Source: Chryseobacterium sp. ISL-80 (GTDB lineage: Bacteria; Bacillota; Bacilli; Bacillales; Cytobacillaceae). Taken from it: a stretch of DNA of 64,000 nucleotides. The notes under the pieces were generated by a model. It saw only the letters and a program-made list of their open reading frames with translations, was not told where the DNA came from and ran no database searches. Position 1 is the stretch's first letter, and the number at the start of each line of letters is the position of its first letter. A program made the position numbers and the translations under genes. Location of the stretch: assembly GCA_018613055.1 (NCBI GenBank), contig JAGGQZ010000013.1:434001-498000 (forward strand). The letters are read 5' to 3'. This document shows positions 1 through 9,411 of this stretch, piece by piece.

Positions 1-2
1 AG

Positions 3-1307
<1,305 letters not shown>

Positions 1308-1338
1308 TCTTACGAGGAATTCAATCCCCGTAAGACCG

Positions 1339-1375
1339 AACGCCGGTAGCATGACGATGCTGCCGGCGTTTTTAT
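1339..1375 (+). terminator. Rho-independent terminator of eno
   Basis: A GC-rich hairpin (AACGCCGG arm pairing with CCGGCGTT, loop around TGACGA) runs into a short T run. It closes the enolase transcript 30 bases after the stop. Confidence 0.9.
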
Positions 1376-1402
1376 GTTCAGTATGAATGTTAATAAGGGA
1401 CC

Positions 1403-1675
1403 ATGACGGACAGAAAAGTTGTCAAAAGGGAAGAAAGTGTCCGTCATCGAGGCTATGACGGACAGAAAAGTTGGCTAAAGAGAAGAAAGTGTCCGTCATC
1501 GAGGCTATGACGGACAGAAAAGTTGTCAAAAGAGAAGAAAGTGTCCGTCATCGAGGCAATGATGGACAGAAAAGTGGACAAAAGAGAAAAAAATGTCCGT
1601 CATCAAGGCTATGACGGACAAAAAAGTTGTCAAAAGGAAAAAAGTGTTCGTAAACCAGTCCATGACGAACAAAAT
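1403..1675. repeat. 52-bp tandem repeat array with internal inverted repeats
   Basis: Five units start at 1403, 1455, 1507, 1559 and 1611, with a partial sixth at about 1662, so the period is 52 bp. Each unit opens with ATGACGGACA and closes with TGTCCGTCAT, so each can fold as a hairpin with 10-bp arms around about 25 purine-rich bases. Units 1-3 are nearly identical and units 4-6 decay. Apparent open frames across it are by-products of the repeat. It fills the gap between eno and the deacetylase gene. Nothing else is seen in the rest of this gap. Confidence 0.9.
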
Positions 1676-1779
1676 ATAAAATTTTCTCCGTTATACAAAA
1701 CAATTCATTCCTCAAATAAATAGGCTGTTTTTCCATAATACTATAACTAAAATCAACAAAGATAGGAGCCAGTTGTAAT

Positions 1780-2583
1780 ATGAAAAAGTTCCTCCTTGCT
1801 GTAATCATGATTGTTTTTTTCATACCATCAGTCTTTTCGGGGACTGCCATTGCCACATATACCAGTACTAAAGCTAAAGTATCTTCTCCGGTAAAAAAGA
1901 AAGGAGTGCCATCCTCTGTAAAAAGAGAGAAGTTCGAAAAGACGGGACACGTATTCTGGGATATCCCGGTGGAAGAGAAGCTTGTGGCGTTTACGTTTGA
2001 TGACGGGCCGGATCCTACCTACACTCCTCAAATTCTCGATGCATTGAAAAAATACAAGGCTAAGGCGACGTTTTTCGTGATTGGCGAGGAGGCGGAAAAA
2101 TACCCTGAGATCGTTAAACGGCAGGCAGCAGAAGGGCACGAAATCGGCAATCACACATATCGTCATCATTTCCGTGATGGCTATTCCCCAGCAATGTTGA
2201 AGAAAGAACTCGCTAAAAATTCCGAAGTTATCAAAAGCCTGACTGGAACTTCGCCCACTCTGTTCCGCCCGATTGCCGGCTATTATGACAAGGAAATCGT
2301 CGATACGGCGATTAAGGGCGGCTACAATGTCATCCTCTGGTCATGGCATCAGGAAACAAGGGACTGGAGCAGGCCAGGAGCAGCCAAGATTACACAAAAT
2401 GTCATTTCCGATACTCGTCCAGGCGATGTGATTATTTTTCATGATGCCGGCGGGGATCGTTCGCAAACGGTGAAGGCGGTTGAGGACATCCTCGAGATTT
2501 TATATGAGAACGGATACCAATGCACGACCGTTTCGGATCTGCTGTACAGATCGAATTCGTTGCTTCCTGCTTCATTAAACTAG
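1780..2583 (+). CDS. Secreted/anchored polysaccharide deacetylase (NodB, CE4 family)
   Basis: Extracytoplasmic carbohydrate esterase, probably acting on peptidoglycan or another N-acetylated glycan. An N-terminal hydrophobic segment (residues 1-25, KKFLLAVIMIVFF) is a signal peptide or anchor. The NodB domain fills residues about 65-255. Motif 1 is FTFDDGPDPTYT with the catalytic and metal Asp pair. Motif 2 is GNHTYRHH with the two metal His. Motif 3 is FRPIAGYYD, where the second Pro of the usual RPP is Ile. Then come WSWHQETRDW and IIFHDAGG. The ATG at 1780 follows AGGAG at good spacing. The gene stands alone. The exact substrate cannot be read from the sequence. Confidence 0.88.
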   Translation: MKKFLLAVIMIVFFIPSVFSGTAIATYTSTKAKVSSPVKKKGVPSSVKREKFEKTGHVFWDIPVEEKLVAFTFDDGPDPTYTPQILDALKKYKAKATFFVIGEEAEKYPEIVKRQAAEGHEIGNHTYRHHFRDGYSPAMLKKELAKNSEVIKSLTGTSPTLFRPIAGYYDKEIVDTAIKGGYNVILWSWHQETRDWSRPGAAKITQNVISDTRPGDVIIFHDAGGDRSQTVKAVEDILEILYENGYQCTTVSDLLYRSNSLLPASLN

Positions 2584-2709
2584 CGTAAGTGGTCAAGTAT
2601 GACATGTATGTGCCCAATAAAATTCACAACAATTCGGACAAGTATTGTTTCATTCCCGAAAATGTGATAAATTTAAAATACTGTTAGCAGTTTTATCGGG
2701 AGGTACGTC

Positions 2710-2943
2710 ATGCATACACTTTTAACCGTTCTTTTAGTGATTGTGAGCCTTGGGCTTATTGCGGTTGTTCTACTTCAGTCAGGCAAGAGTGCTGGTTTAT
2801 CCGGTGCGATTTCCGGCGGCGCTGAGCAATTGTTTGGTAAGCAGAAGGCAAGAGGGCTGGATTTAGTCCTTCACCGAGTCACGGTTGTTCTATCTGTTCT
2901 ATTTTTCGTCCTGACTATTGCCGTTACTTATTTCAAACTATAA
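2710..2943 (+). CDS. secG: Preprotein translocase subunit SecG
   Basis: Small membrane partner of SecY and SecE in the general secretion channel. It has 77 residues with two membrane helices (about 1-20 and 52-74) and the conserved cytoplasmic loop [27 protein letters not shown]-type ribosome site lies just before the ATG. It precedes est, rnr, smpB and ssrA, the order typical of Bacillus. A terminator follows directly. Confidence 0.97.
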   Translation: MHTLLTVLLVIVSLGLIAVVLLQSGKSAGLSGAISGGAEQLFGKQKARGLDLVLHRVTVVLSVLFFVLTIAVTYFKL

Positions 2944-2954
2944 TACAAACAATG

Positions 2955-2985
2955 ACCCGGCTTCCACAAGAGGCCGGGTTTTATT
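2955..2985 (+). terminator. Terminator after secG
   Basis: Hairpin with arms ACCCGGC and GCCGGGT around TTCCACAAGAG, followed by TTTTATT. Confidence 0.88.
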
Positions 2986-3109
2986 GTGTGCAAAAAACCT
3001 CACATATTTAACCTGAATGTGGGTATTTACATATATAAAGGCTTTTATTTGAATGTTACAAGCATGTTTGTTAAAACTAAGGAAGAAATCAGATAGAGGG
3101 AGTAGGAAA

Positions 3110-3856
3110 ATGAGAAAGTTAGTGCCAAGACCATTTACATTCAAAGCTGGAAAAAGAGCAGTATTGCTGCTCCATGGATTTACCGGCAACTCAGCGGACG
3201 TCAGGATGCTGGGCCGATTTTTAGAAGGAAAAGGTTATACCAGCCATGCACCAGTTTTTAAAGGACATGGGGTACCGCCCGAAGAACTTATACATACTGG
3301 ACCTGATGATTGGTGGCAGGACGCACTTGACGGGTATGAATTCCTCAAGAGTGAAGGATATGAGGAGATCGCGGTTGCCGGATTGTCGCTGGGAGGCGTG
3401 CTCTCCCTGAAGCTTGGATATACAAAGCCGCTAAAGGGAATCGTGCCGATGTGCGCACCGATGCATCTTAAGACGGAAGAATTGATGTACCGGGGCGTGC
3501 TTGAGTATGCGCGCGAATACAAGCGGATGGAAGGTAAGCCGGAAGAGCAAATCGAGACAGAGGTAAAGGCACTCGAGCAAAAATCGATGTCCACCCTGAA
3601 AGACCTTCAGGAATTGATCAAGGAAGTCCGTGGAAGCATCGATCTGATTTATGCTCCGACATTTGTTGTCCAGGCGCGCAATGACGTAATCATCGATCCT
3701 GACAGTGCGAACATCATTCACGACAGCATCGAATCTGAACATAAAAAACTCAAGTGGTACGAAGAATCAGGACATGTCATCACGCTTGATAAAGAACGTG
3801 ACCAGCTGCATGAAGATGTTTATGAGTTTCTTGAGTCGTTAGATTGGAAAGAATAA
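3110..3856 (+). CDS. est: Carboxylesterase (Est30 type)
   Basis: Cytosolic alpha/beta-hydrolase that cleaves short-chain esters, 248 residues, the size of Geobacillus Est30. Oxyanion-side HGFTGN is near residue 25. The nucleophile elbow GLSLGG is near residue 95. The acid is Asp in ARNDVIID and the catalytic His lies in ESGHVIT. I chose the ATG at 3110 because GAGGGAG precedes it. An upstream in-frame start at 3053 lacks a ribosome site. It sits between secG and rnr as in other Bacillus species. Confidence 0.95.
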   Translation: MRKLVPRPFTFKAGKRAVLLLHGFTGNSADVRMLGRFLEGKGYTSHAPVFKGHGVPPEELIHTGPDDWWQDALDGYEFLKSEGYEEIAVAGLSLGGVLSLKLGYTKPLKGIVPMCAPMHLKTEELMYRGVLEYAREYKRMEGKPEEQIETEVKALEQKSMSTLKDLQELIKEVRGSIDLIYAPTFVVQARNDVIIDPDSANIIHDSIESEHKKLKWYEESGHVITLDKERDQLHEDVYEFLESLDWKE

Positions 3857-3890
3857 AGTAAAAGAACCCTAAATAGAAGGAGGGATTTAT

Positions 3891-6266
3891 ATGGATGAAA
3901 ATATTAAAGGCCATATAGACAGGCTGTTGCATTATATGAAGGACGAAGCCTACAAGCCGCTTACTGTCCAGGAGCTTGAGAGTGCCTTTGGAATCGAGGA
4001 CTCCTCGACATTCAAGGAATTTGTCAAAGCGCTTGTGGTCATGGAAGAGAAGGGCCTGGTCGTCAGGACCCGAAGTGACCGGTACGGACTTCCAGAAAAA
4101 ATGAATCTAGTGCGTGGCCGTTTCAGCGCCCATGCCAAGGGATTTGCTTTTGTTATTACTGAAGAACAGGGCATGGATGACATCTTCATCCCGCCAAATG
4201 AAACGAGCAATGCGATGAACGGTGATACAGTTCTTGTCCGTGTGTCTGCGGATAGTTCAGGACAGCGCCGTGAAGGCACAGTTGTGCGCATCCTGGAAAG
4301 AGGCGTCTCGCAAATCGTCGGCACATACACCGAAAGCAAGCATTTCGGTTTCGTGATTCCGGATGATAAAAAGTTCACGAGCGACATTTTCATTCCGAAA
4401 GAAGCTGGAATGGGTGCTGTCGAAGGGCACAAGGTTGTTGTAAAACTATCGAGCTACCCAGAGGGACGCAAAAGTGCCGAGGGAGAGGTTATCGCGATTC
4501 TGGGCCATAAAAACGACCCGGGCGTCGATATTTTATCTGTCATCCACAAGCACGGATTGCCGCTGGAATTCCCTGGTGAAGTCATGGAGCAGGCGAATAA
4601 TGCCCCAGACCAGATCAACGAGAGTGAAATCGCCAACCGCCGCGACCTGCGTGATGAAGTCATCGTCACAATCGACGGCGCGGATGCCAAGGACCTCGAT
4701 GATGCTGTCCAGGTGACTAAACTTGAAAACGGAAACTATAAACTAGGTGTTCATATTGCTGATGTCACTTATTATGTTACCGAGGATTCACCGATTGACC
4801 GTGAAGCAGAGGAGCGCGGAACAAGTGTGTACCTGGTTGACCGGGTCATCCCGATGATTCCACACCGACTCTCCAATGGGATTTGTTCATTGAATCCGAG
4901 GGTCGATCGCCTGACACTGTCATGTAATATGGAAATCAGTCCAGATGGACAGGTAGTAGACCATGAAATCTACCAGAGCGTCATCAAGACAACAGAGAGA
5001 ATGACTTATTTCGATGTGAACAGGATTCTGGTTGATAAAGATGAAGAAACGCGTTCACGTTATGATTCTCTTGTTCCAATGTTTGAAATGATGGAAGAGC
5101 TGGCCGCAATCCTTCGTAAAAAGAGGATGGAGAGAGGCGCCATCGATTTTGATTTCAAAGAATCAAAGGTACTCGTTGATGAAGAAGGACACCCAACAGA
5201 TGTCGTTCTGCGCGAGCGTTCTGTCGCTGAAAAACTGATCGAAGAGTTCATGCTTGCTGCGAACGAAACCGTCGCTGAGCATTTCCACTGGTTGGATGTT
5301 CCGTTCATCTACCGTATCCACGAGGATCCAAAAGAAGACAAGCTGAGGAAGTTTTTCGAGTTCATCACGAACTTTGGCTATATTGTAAGAGGGTCGGCCA
5401 ATTCTGTCCACCCAAGGGCGTTACAGGAAATCATCGAAGAAGTCCAGGGCAAGCCTGAAGAAATGGTTGTCGGGACGGTCATGCTCCGTTCGATGCAGCA
5501 GGCAAAATATTTTCCTGAAAGCCTTGGACACTTTGGACTTTCAACCGAGTTCTACACGCATTTCACATCACCAATCCGGCGTTATCCTGACTTGATTGTC
5601 CACCGATTGATTAGGACGTATTTGATCGAGGGCAAGCTTGACCAGGCGACGAAGGAAAAATGGAATGCGATGCTGCCTGATATTGCGGAGCATTCATCCA
5701 ATATGGAACGCCGCGCAGTTGAAGCTGAACGTGAGACAGATGAACTGAAGAAAGCGGAATACATGGAAGACAAGGTAGGTACGGAATACGATGGCATCAT
5801 AAGCTCAGTCACGAACTTCGGGATGTTCGTCGAGCTTCCGAACACAATCGAAGGACTCGTCCATGTCAGTTATATGACAGATGACTACTACCGCTTCGAT
5901 GAACGCCAGATGGCAATGATCGGCGAGCGTACGGCAAATGTCTTTAGAATTGGAGATGAAATCACCGTCCGTGTCATCAACGTCAACAAGGATGAGCGAT
6001 CCATCGATTTCGAAATTGTCGGCATGAAAGGCACGCCTAGACGTGAACGTCCTGCACAGCCTAAAGTCTTCAAGACGCGCAGCAGCGAAAAGAAACCTCG
6101 CCGCGGAAAAGAAGAAGAAGGCAAGCGCCAAGGGAAAGGTTCTGGCGGAAGAGGATCAGGAGGCGGCAGAAACGGCTCCGGATCCGGTTCAAAACCAAAG
6201 AGCAAGAAGAAAAAGTTCTTTGAAAATGCTCCAGCCGCAAAACGCAAATCGAAAAAGAGAAAATAG
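3891..6266 (+). CDS. rnr: Ribonuclease R
   Basis: 3'-5' exoribonuclease that degrades structured RNA and works with tmRNA in clearing non-stop mRNAs. It has 791 residues: an N-terminal winged helix, two cold-shock domains, the RNB catalytic domain from about residue 240 with the metal site in [12 protein letters not shown], and an S1 domain from about residue 630. A very basic, Gly/Lys/Arg-rich tail of about 70 residues ends in [15 protein letters not shown] precedes the ATG. The neighbours smpB and ssrA fit a trans-translation and RNA decay cluster. A weak GC-rich hairpin at 6279-6310 follows and lacks a clear T run. Confidence 0.98.
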   Translation: MDENIKGHIDRLLHYMKDEAYKPLTVQELESAFGIEDSSTFKEFVKALVVMEEKGLVVRTRSDRYGLPEKMNLVRGRFSAHAKGFAFVITEEQGMDDIFIPPNETSNAMNGDTVLVRVSADSSGQRREGTVVRILERGVSQIVGTYTESKHFGFVIPDDKKFTSDIFIPKEAGMGAVEGHKVVVKLSSYPEGRKSAEGEVIAILGHKNDPGVDILSVIHKHGLPLEFPGEVMEQANNAPDQINESEIANRRDLRDEVIVTIDGADAKDLDDAVQVTKLENGNYKLGVHIADVTYYVTEDSPIDREAEERGTSVYLVDRVIPMIPHRLSNGICSLNPRVDRLTLSCNMEISPDGQVVDHEIYQSVIKTTERMTYFDVNRILVDKDEETRSRYDSLVPMFEMMEELAAILRKKRMERGAIDFDFKESKVLVDEEGHPTDVVLRERSVAEKLIEEFMLAANETVAEHFHWLDVPFIYRIHEDPKEDKLRKFFEFITNFGYIVRGSANSVHPRALQEIIEEVQGKPEEMVVGTVMLRSMQQAKYFPESLGHFGLSTEFYTHFTSPIRRYPDLIVHRLIRTYLIEGKLDQATKEKWNAMLPDIAEHSSNMERRAVEAERETDELKKAEYMEDKVGTEYDGIISSVTNFGMFVELPNTIEGLVHVSYMTDDYYRFDERQMAMIGERTANVFRIGDEITVRVINVNKDERSIDFEIVGMKGTPRRERPAQPKVFKTRSSEKKPRRGKEEEGKRQGKGSGGRGSGGGRNGSGSGSKPKSKKKKFFENAPAAKRKSKKRK

Positions 6267-6384
6267 CCAACTCTTATTGGAGAGCTCCTGAAAAAGGGGC
6301 TCTCTGTTGTCCTGGCTTCCGCTTTTCGTTGTGGGAGAGGGGTTTATTTGCTAAAATGAGAGAACAGAAAAGGGGGAAGTTTTT

Positions 6385-6852
6385 ATGCCAAAAGGAGAGG
6401 GAAAAGTCGTCGCGCAAAATAAAAAGGCGAACCATGACTATTTCATCGAAGAAACGTATGAAGCCGGAGTCGTCCTCCAGGGAACAGAGATCAAATCAAT
6501 CCGTAACGGGCGCGTCCAGCTGAAGGATTCATACGCGAAAGTCCATAATGGTGAGTTATTCTTATATAATCTGCATATCAGCCCATACGAACAGGGTAAC
6601 CGTTATAACCATGATCCGCTGCGTACGAGGAAGCTTTTGCTTCACAAACGGCAAATCGCCCAGCTGATCGGTGAAACGAAGGAAGCTGGATATGCGCTAG
6701 TGCCATTGAAGATTTACCTGAAGAATGGGTATGCGAAGGTTTTAATCGGTCTTGGTAAGGGTAAAAAGAACTATGACAAGCGTGAGACCTTGAAGAAGAA
6801 GGAAGCAGGCCGCGACATTGAGCGTGCATTCCGTGAGCGCCAGAAAATGTAA
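6385..6852 (+). CDS. smpB: SsrA-binding protein SmpB
   Basis: RNA-binding partner of tmRNA, needed for ribosome rescue by trans-translation. It has 155 residues and the family signatures [35 protein letters not shown] and [12 protein letters not shown], with the basic C-terminal tail that enters the decoding site (GKKNYDKRE to RAFRERQKM). A GGGGGAAG ribosome site precedes the ATG at 6385. It lies directly upstream of ssrA. Confidence 0.98.
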   Translation: MPKGEGKVVAQNKKANHDYFIEETYEAGVVLQGTEIKSIRNGRVQLKDSYAKVHNGELFLYNLHISPYEQGNRYNHDPLRTRKLLLHKRQIAQLIGETKEAGYALVPLKIYLKNGYAKVLIGLGKGKKNYDKRETLKKKEAGRDIERAFRERQKM

Positions 6853-6880
6853 GCTTGTCAGCTGAGGAAGAGTGTACCAG

Positions 6881-6908
6881 TTGAAAAAAGTACTCAGTGT
6901 GTTATAAT
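6881..6908 (+). promoter_or_regulatory. Probable SigA promoter of ssrA
   Basis: TTGAAA at 6881-6886 and TATAAT at 6903-6908 are separated by 16 bases. Transcription would start near 6915, leaving a leader of about 85 nt before the mature tmRNA 5' end. That leader holds three small hairpins (GTCAC/GTGAC, CTCGG/CCGAG, CTGTAT/ATACAG) that would be removed during 5' processing. Confidence 0.7.
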
Positions 6909-7001
6909 AATAACTGTCACCAGCGAGTGACAACATAACTTTTGCTCGGCTTAACCGAGTTCTCCTAACGTCTGTATCACAGATACAGCAACCTTTTATA
7001 T

Positions 7002-7633
7002 GGGGACGTTACGGATTCGACAGGGGTAGTTTGAGCTTAAGTGGCGAGTCGAGGGGATCGGCCTCGTAAAAACGTCAACGCCTATAACTGGCAAACAAAA
7101 CAACAACTTCGCTTTCGCAGCTTAATACTGCATAGCGGTTCGCCCCTCCATCGCCCATGTGGTAGGGTAGCGGACTCACTCTAAGTGGGCTACGCCGGAT
7201 TCCACCGCCTGAGGATGAAGGAAGAGAACAACCAGGCTAGCTGGCCGGCCGCCTGTCGGTAGGCAAAAGGACCAGCGAATCGCCAATATGCCGACTACAC
7301 TCGTAGAAGCTTAAGTGCCAATATCTTTGGACGTGGGTTCGATTAGTAATTAGTCGCCTTGCGTGGCAACATGCAAGTGAAAATCCGGCTTTATCGGTGA
7401 AACCTAAGTCGCCTAGAGCGATAAGGCAATGCCGAGTGGTATGTGGAGCAATCCAACAGCCATGTATCGACTTATAGGCTGCCAACCTGGCAGTACTAGG
7501 ATGCGTGATCGATCCGGGAATCCGGATAAAACTACATCTCGCATAAAACGCCGGAGGACCTGCCGATGCAGGTTCAAGATATAGTCAGTGCCATGACGAA
7601 AGCATGGAATAGCACGTCCCACCGTCTCCACCA
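7002..7633 (+). ncRNA. ssrA: tmRNA (ssrA), split by a group I intron in its T-loop
   Basis: Transfer-messenger RNA for ribosome rescue. The 5' GGGGACG pairs with CGTCTCC before the encoded CCA (7-bp acceptor stem). The tag frame at 7090-7125 runs from GGC to TAA and gives, with the charged Ala, AGKQNNNFAFAA. The conserved pseudoknot-rich body follows. The T-arm is interrupted: exon 1 ends GTGGGTTCGAT at 7343 and exon 2 begins TCCCACC at 7617. Joining them restores stem GTGGG/CCCAC with loop TTCGATT. The spliced RNA would be 359 nt. The terminator overlaps the CCA end. Confidence 0.95.
7344..7616 (+). ncRNA. Group I self-splicing intron in ssrA T-loop
   Basis: The 273-nt insert has group I hallmarks. 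The 5' splice site follows a U (7343) that forms the G.U wobble of P1: exon CGAU 7340-7343 pairs with guide GUCG 7353-7356. A P2-like hairpin CTTGC/GCAAG lies at 7358-7378. P8 is the perfect hairpin ACCTGC-CGAT-GCAGGT at 7558-7573. The classic P7/S element AAGATATAGTC follows at 7576-7586, with an ACTA partner at about 7531. A P9 hairpin (CCATG/CATGG, 7591-7607) comes before the terminal G at 7616. It contains no open frame. T-loop introns in tmRNA genes have been reported in other bacteria. Confidence 0.9.
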
Positions 7634-7662
7634 ATACATATGTTGGTGGATTTTTATTTTTT
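7628..7662 (+). terminator. Terminator of ssrA
   Basis: Hairpin CCACCAA/TTGGTGG followed by ATTTTTATTTTTT. The left arm includes the tmRNA CCA end, so terminator folding competes with the acceptor stem until the 3' end is trimmed. Confidence 0.85.
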
Positions 7663-7670
7663 GAAACTAA

Positions 7671-7707
7671 AGCATAAGTTTGCCAAGTGGCAGGCTTATG
7701 CTTTTTT
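7671..7707 (+). terminator. Second hairpin-T-run terminator
   Basis: AGCATAAG...CTTATGCT hairpin with inner pair GCC/GGC, followed by TTTTTTATTTT. It lies between ssrA and the convergent endonuclease gene and would block readthrough from ssrA. Confidence 0.7.
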
Positions 7708-7740
7708 ATTTTAAGATAGATAACGATATTCAAGCACACA

Positions 7741-8148
7741 TTAAATCTTAAAGAATAAATCTTCAAATTCAATTTTTGCTTTTAACATTTCTGGTCTATA
7801 TTTTCCATTCCGAGGAGTAACTGACTCGTAGTGTTTTAATATCCATAATGCCCGCAGCCGTTTTCGATTGATTCTTAAAAAAGGTTGTATTTGTTGTAAG
7901 GTAGATAGTACCTCTAATTTGTTTTTTATGCTTAATGTATAAGAAGACTTGTGAACTTCTGGTCTATAATTCTTTTTATTATTTATCACCCCGCCAATTA
8001 AAGACTGGATATATAGCAAAAGTTCTTTATCTGTAGAAGCAATAGTAATCGTGGGTCGACGGTGTTCCTTTTCATGCATCCTTGTTAAGGTAATGCTGCC
8101 TTCTCCATCTATAATACCTGCAATATAACTTGCTTCCCAGACTTCCAC
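7741..8148 (-). CDS. LAGLIDADG homing endonuclease, single motif, free-standing
   Basis: Predicted site-specific DNA endonuclease of 135 residues. The single LAGLIDADG helix is YIAGIIDGEGSITL at residues 8-21, so the active enzyme should be a homodimer as in I-CreI-like proteins. Further family features are the ASTDKELLLYIQSLIGG strand-helix, LSIKNKLEVLSTLQQIQPFL and RALWILKHYE. The start is GTG with GGAGG seven bases upstream. It lies 107 bp beyond the tmRNA CCA end on the opposite strand, outside the intron, unlike the usual intron-encoded location. I infer that it serves mobility of the ssrA intron. This cannot be proven here. Confidence 0.85.
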   Translation of the reverse strand: MEVWEASYIAGIIDGEGSITLTRMHEKEHRRPTITIASTDKELLLYIQSLIGGVINNKKNYRPEVHKSSYTLSIKNKLEVLSTLQQIQPFLRINRKRLRALWILKHYESVTPRNGKYRPEMLKAKIEFEDLFFKI

Positions 8149-8345
8149 TATATATCCTCCATTTCATTAAACAAAACATATGTTCTTATATTGATTTTAC
8201 CGAACCTACATAATCCTGAAAAGTGATTATTAAAATCAATATATTTTTTGCTGGTTTTCTTTTTTCCTAGACAAATCTTGTTCTTGAAAATCTTTATTTC
8301 GATCATACAAATAGTCCCATATCCAAGGAAAATGGACTCAACCAT
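8148..8345 (-). CDS. Doubtful small ORF upstream of the endonuclease gene
   Basis: A 65-residue frame whose stop codon overlaps the endonuclease GTG by one base. It is basic and lacks a convincing ribosome site at any of its ATGs. No family is recognised. It may be a decayed remnant carried with the endonuclease gene or not a gene at all. Confidence 0.25.
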   Translation of the reverse strand: MVESIFLGYGTICMIEIKIFKNKICLGKKKTSKKYIDFNNHFSGLCRFGKINIRTYVLFNEMEDI

Positions 8346-8462
8346 AGCAGGAATCAGCTTGGGTTAAAAGCACTCTTTCGCTTTATAGGAGCCAACAACC
8401 GACAGAAAATTGTATAACTCTGTCGAATCCTCTCCATGGAAGTTATGAATCCCTGCTTCTGA
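8346..8462 (+). other. Structured leader upstream of secreted-protein genes
   Basis: Nested complementary segments enclose this gap: AGCAGG (8346) with CCTGCT (8454-8459 area), GGAG with CTCC, and an inner CGACAG/CTGTCG hairpin. GAATCC occurs twice on the 3' side. The fold would place a three-level stem just upstream of the GTG start at 8477. I could not match it to a riboswitch class. Confidence 0.35.
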
Positions 8463-8476
8463 AAGGGGGTGAGATA

Positions 8477-9376
8477 GTGCGCATCCGCCATTTTATTTTG
8501 ATGGGTGTATTTTTAGGCGCGGCCGCTTTCTTTCCGATTAATGCATTTGCAGAGAAAAATAGTTCAGCCGGTCAGCCGGTACCTCAAAACTCTCAAGTAC
8601 ATGAAGTACATACTCAAGTTATACGTAAACCGGATACTCCAGAGGCTTCGAATAAAGCAATACCCGTTAATCCTGAGAACATAAATAGAAAGCCAGAACA
8701 AGCGGGTCAGAAACCAGTGCAGAAGCCTGATTCCCGGCCAGTCCAATCGGTTAAACCTGATCAAAAATCACCTGACAAGACGGGTAGGAATAATAATAAG
8801 CTTATTCCTTCTATAAAAAAGAAGATAAAGGCTGGGAAACCTCCTGAAACTGCTGTAATGGAGAAAGGCCAAGCGCCGATTCAAGCAAAGCCAAAAGTTA
8901 TGAAAGCTAAGATTAAAAAGGCTTCTAAAATGCTTCCTCCAAGTCAAAGGAGGTACCAGACTGATGGCAACAGCCACAATCTAGACGGAAAAGCAAAACC
9001 TGATACTTTTACAGAAAATAAAAAGCTTTCAATTTCAAAAAAGAAACGCAGTTCTCTGAATGTATCGGAGGAACGCTTAATCGAAGATAAACAGAAGACT
9101 CCTTCTGGCAATAGGAAGAATCCTAGAGTAATTGAGATTATGAATATTCCTCCACAACGAACGCAAACGCCTGGAGGGCAATCAAATGAGCAAATCAGCG
9201 CGGGGGCAGGTACATTAAGCTATATTGCAGGTTTGTTTGACTGCAATGAGTACTTTAGCAGGAAACATGGACGTATCTATAATACCCGTCAGGCTGATTA
9301 CCTACATCAATGGATCAATGCACCACCTTTACCACCACCAAAGGCAGCTCCTTTTTTCTTAACGTTTATTGCTTAA
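8477..9376 (+). CDS. Secreted Lys/Pro-rich protein of unknown function
   Basis: A 299-residue protein with a signal peptide (residues 1-25, hydrophobic core ILMGVFLGAAAFF, predicted cut after AFA). The mature part is a low-complexity, very basic region rich in Lys, Pro, Gln and Asn, likely disordered and able to bind anionic wall polymers. It ends in a distinct tail of about 60 residues with one Cys, aromatic residues and PPLPPPK. The start is GTG with GGGGGTGAG upstream. It lies 35 bp before a second secreted protein, so they are probably one operon. I do not recognise the family. Confidence 0.7.
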   Translation: MRIRHFILMGVFLGAAAFFPINAFAEKNSSAGQPVPQNSQVHEVHTQVIRKPDTPEASNKAIPVNPENINRKPEQAGQKPVQKPDSRPVQSVKPDQKSPDKTGRNNNKLIPSIKKKIKAGKPPETAVMEKGQAPIQAKPKVMKAKIKKASKMLPPSQRRYQTDGNSHNLDGKAKPDTFTENKKLSISKKKRSSLNVSEERLIEDKQKTPSGNRKNPRVIEIMNIPPQRTQTPGGQSNEQISAGAGTLSYIAGLFDCNEYFSRKHGRIYNTRQADYLHQWINAPPLPPPKAAPFFLTFIA

Positions 9377-9411
9377 ATAGCTAAATAAAAACGATAGTAA
9401 AAGGGAGCAAA

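Noticed and set aside
1523-1723. Open reading frames across the 52-bp array
   Set aside because: They exist only because the repeat lacks stops in that phase. There is no ribosome site and the peptide merely repeats the unit.
3053-3109. Longer N-terminus of the carboxylesterase
   Set aside because: No ribosome site at 3053, while 3110 has one and gives the family length.
8420-8440. tRNA or tmRNA T-arm duplication (attachment site) near GTCGAATCCTCTCC
   Set aside because: No matching 5' stem strand and no similarity with the ssrA 3' end beyond a few bases, so no att site is called.
8346-8462. A c-di-AMP (ydaO) riboswitch
   Set aside because: Two GAATCC words are suggestive, but the GGGGGA and CAGCTAACCTCG-type segments are missing.
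9219-9260. LAGLIDADG-like word YIAGLFDCNEYF in the secreted protein at 8477-9376
   Set aside because: Only about 40 residues follow, the acidic GEG/GDG residues are absent, and the protein has a signal peptide. Chance similarity.
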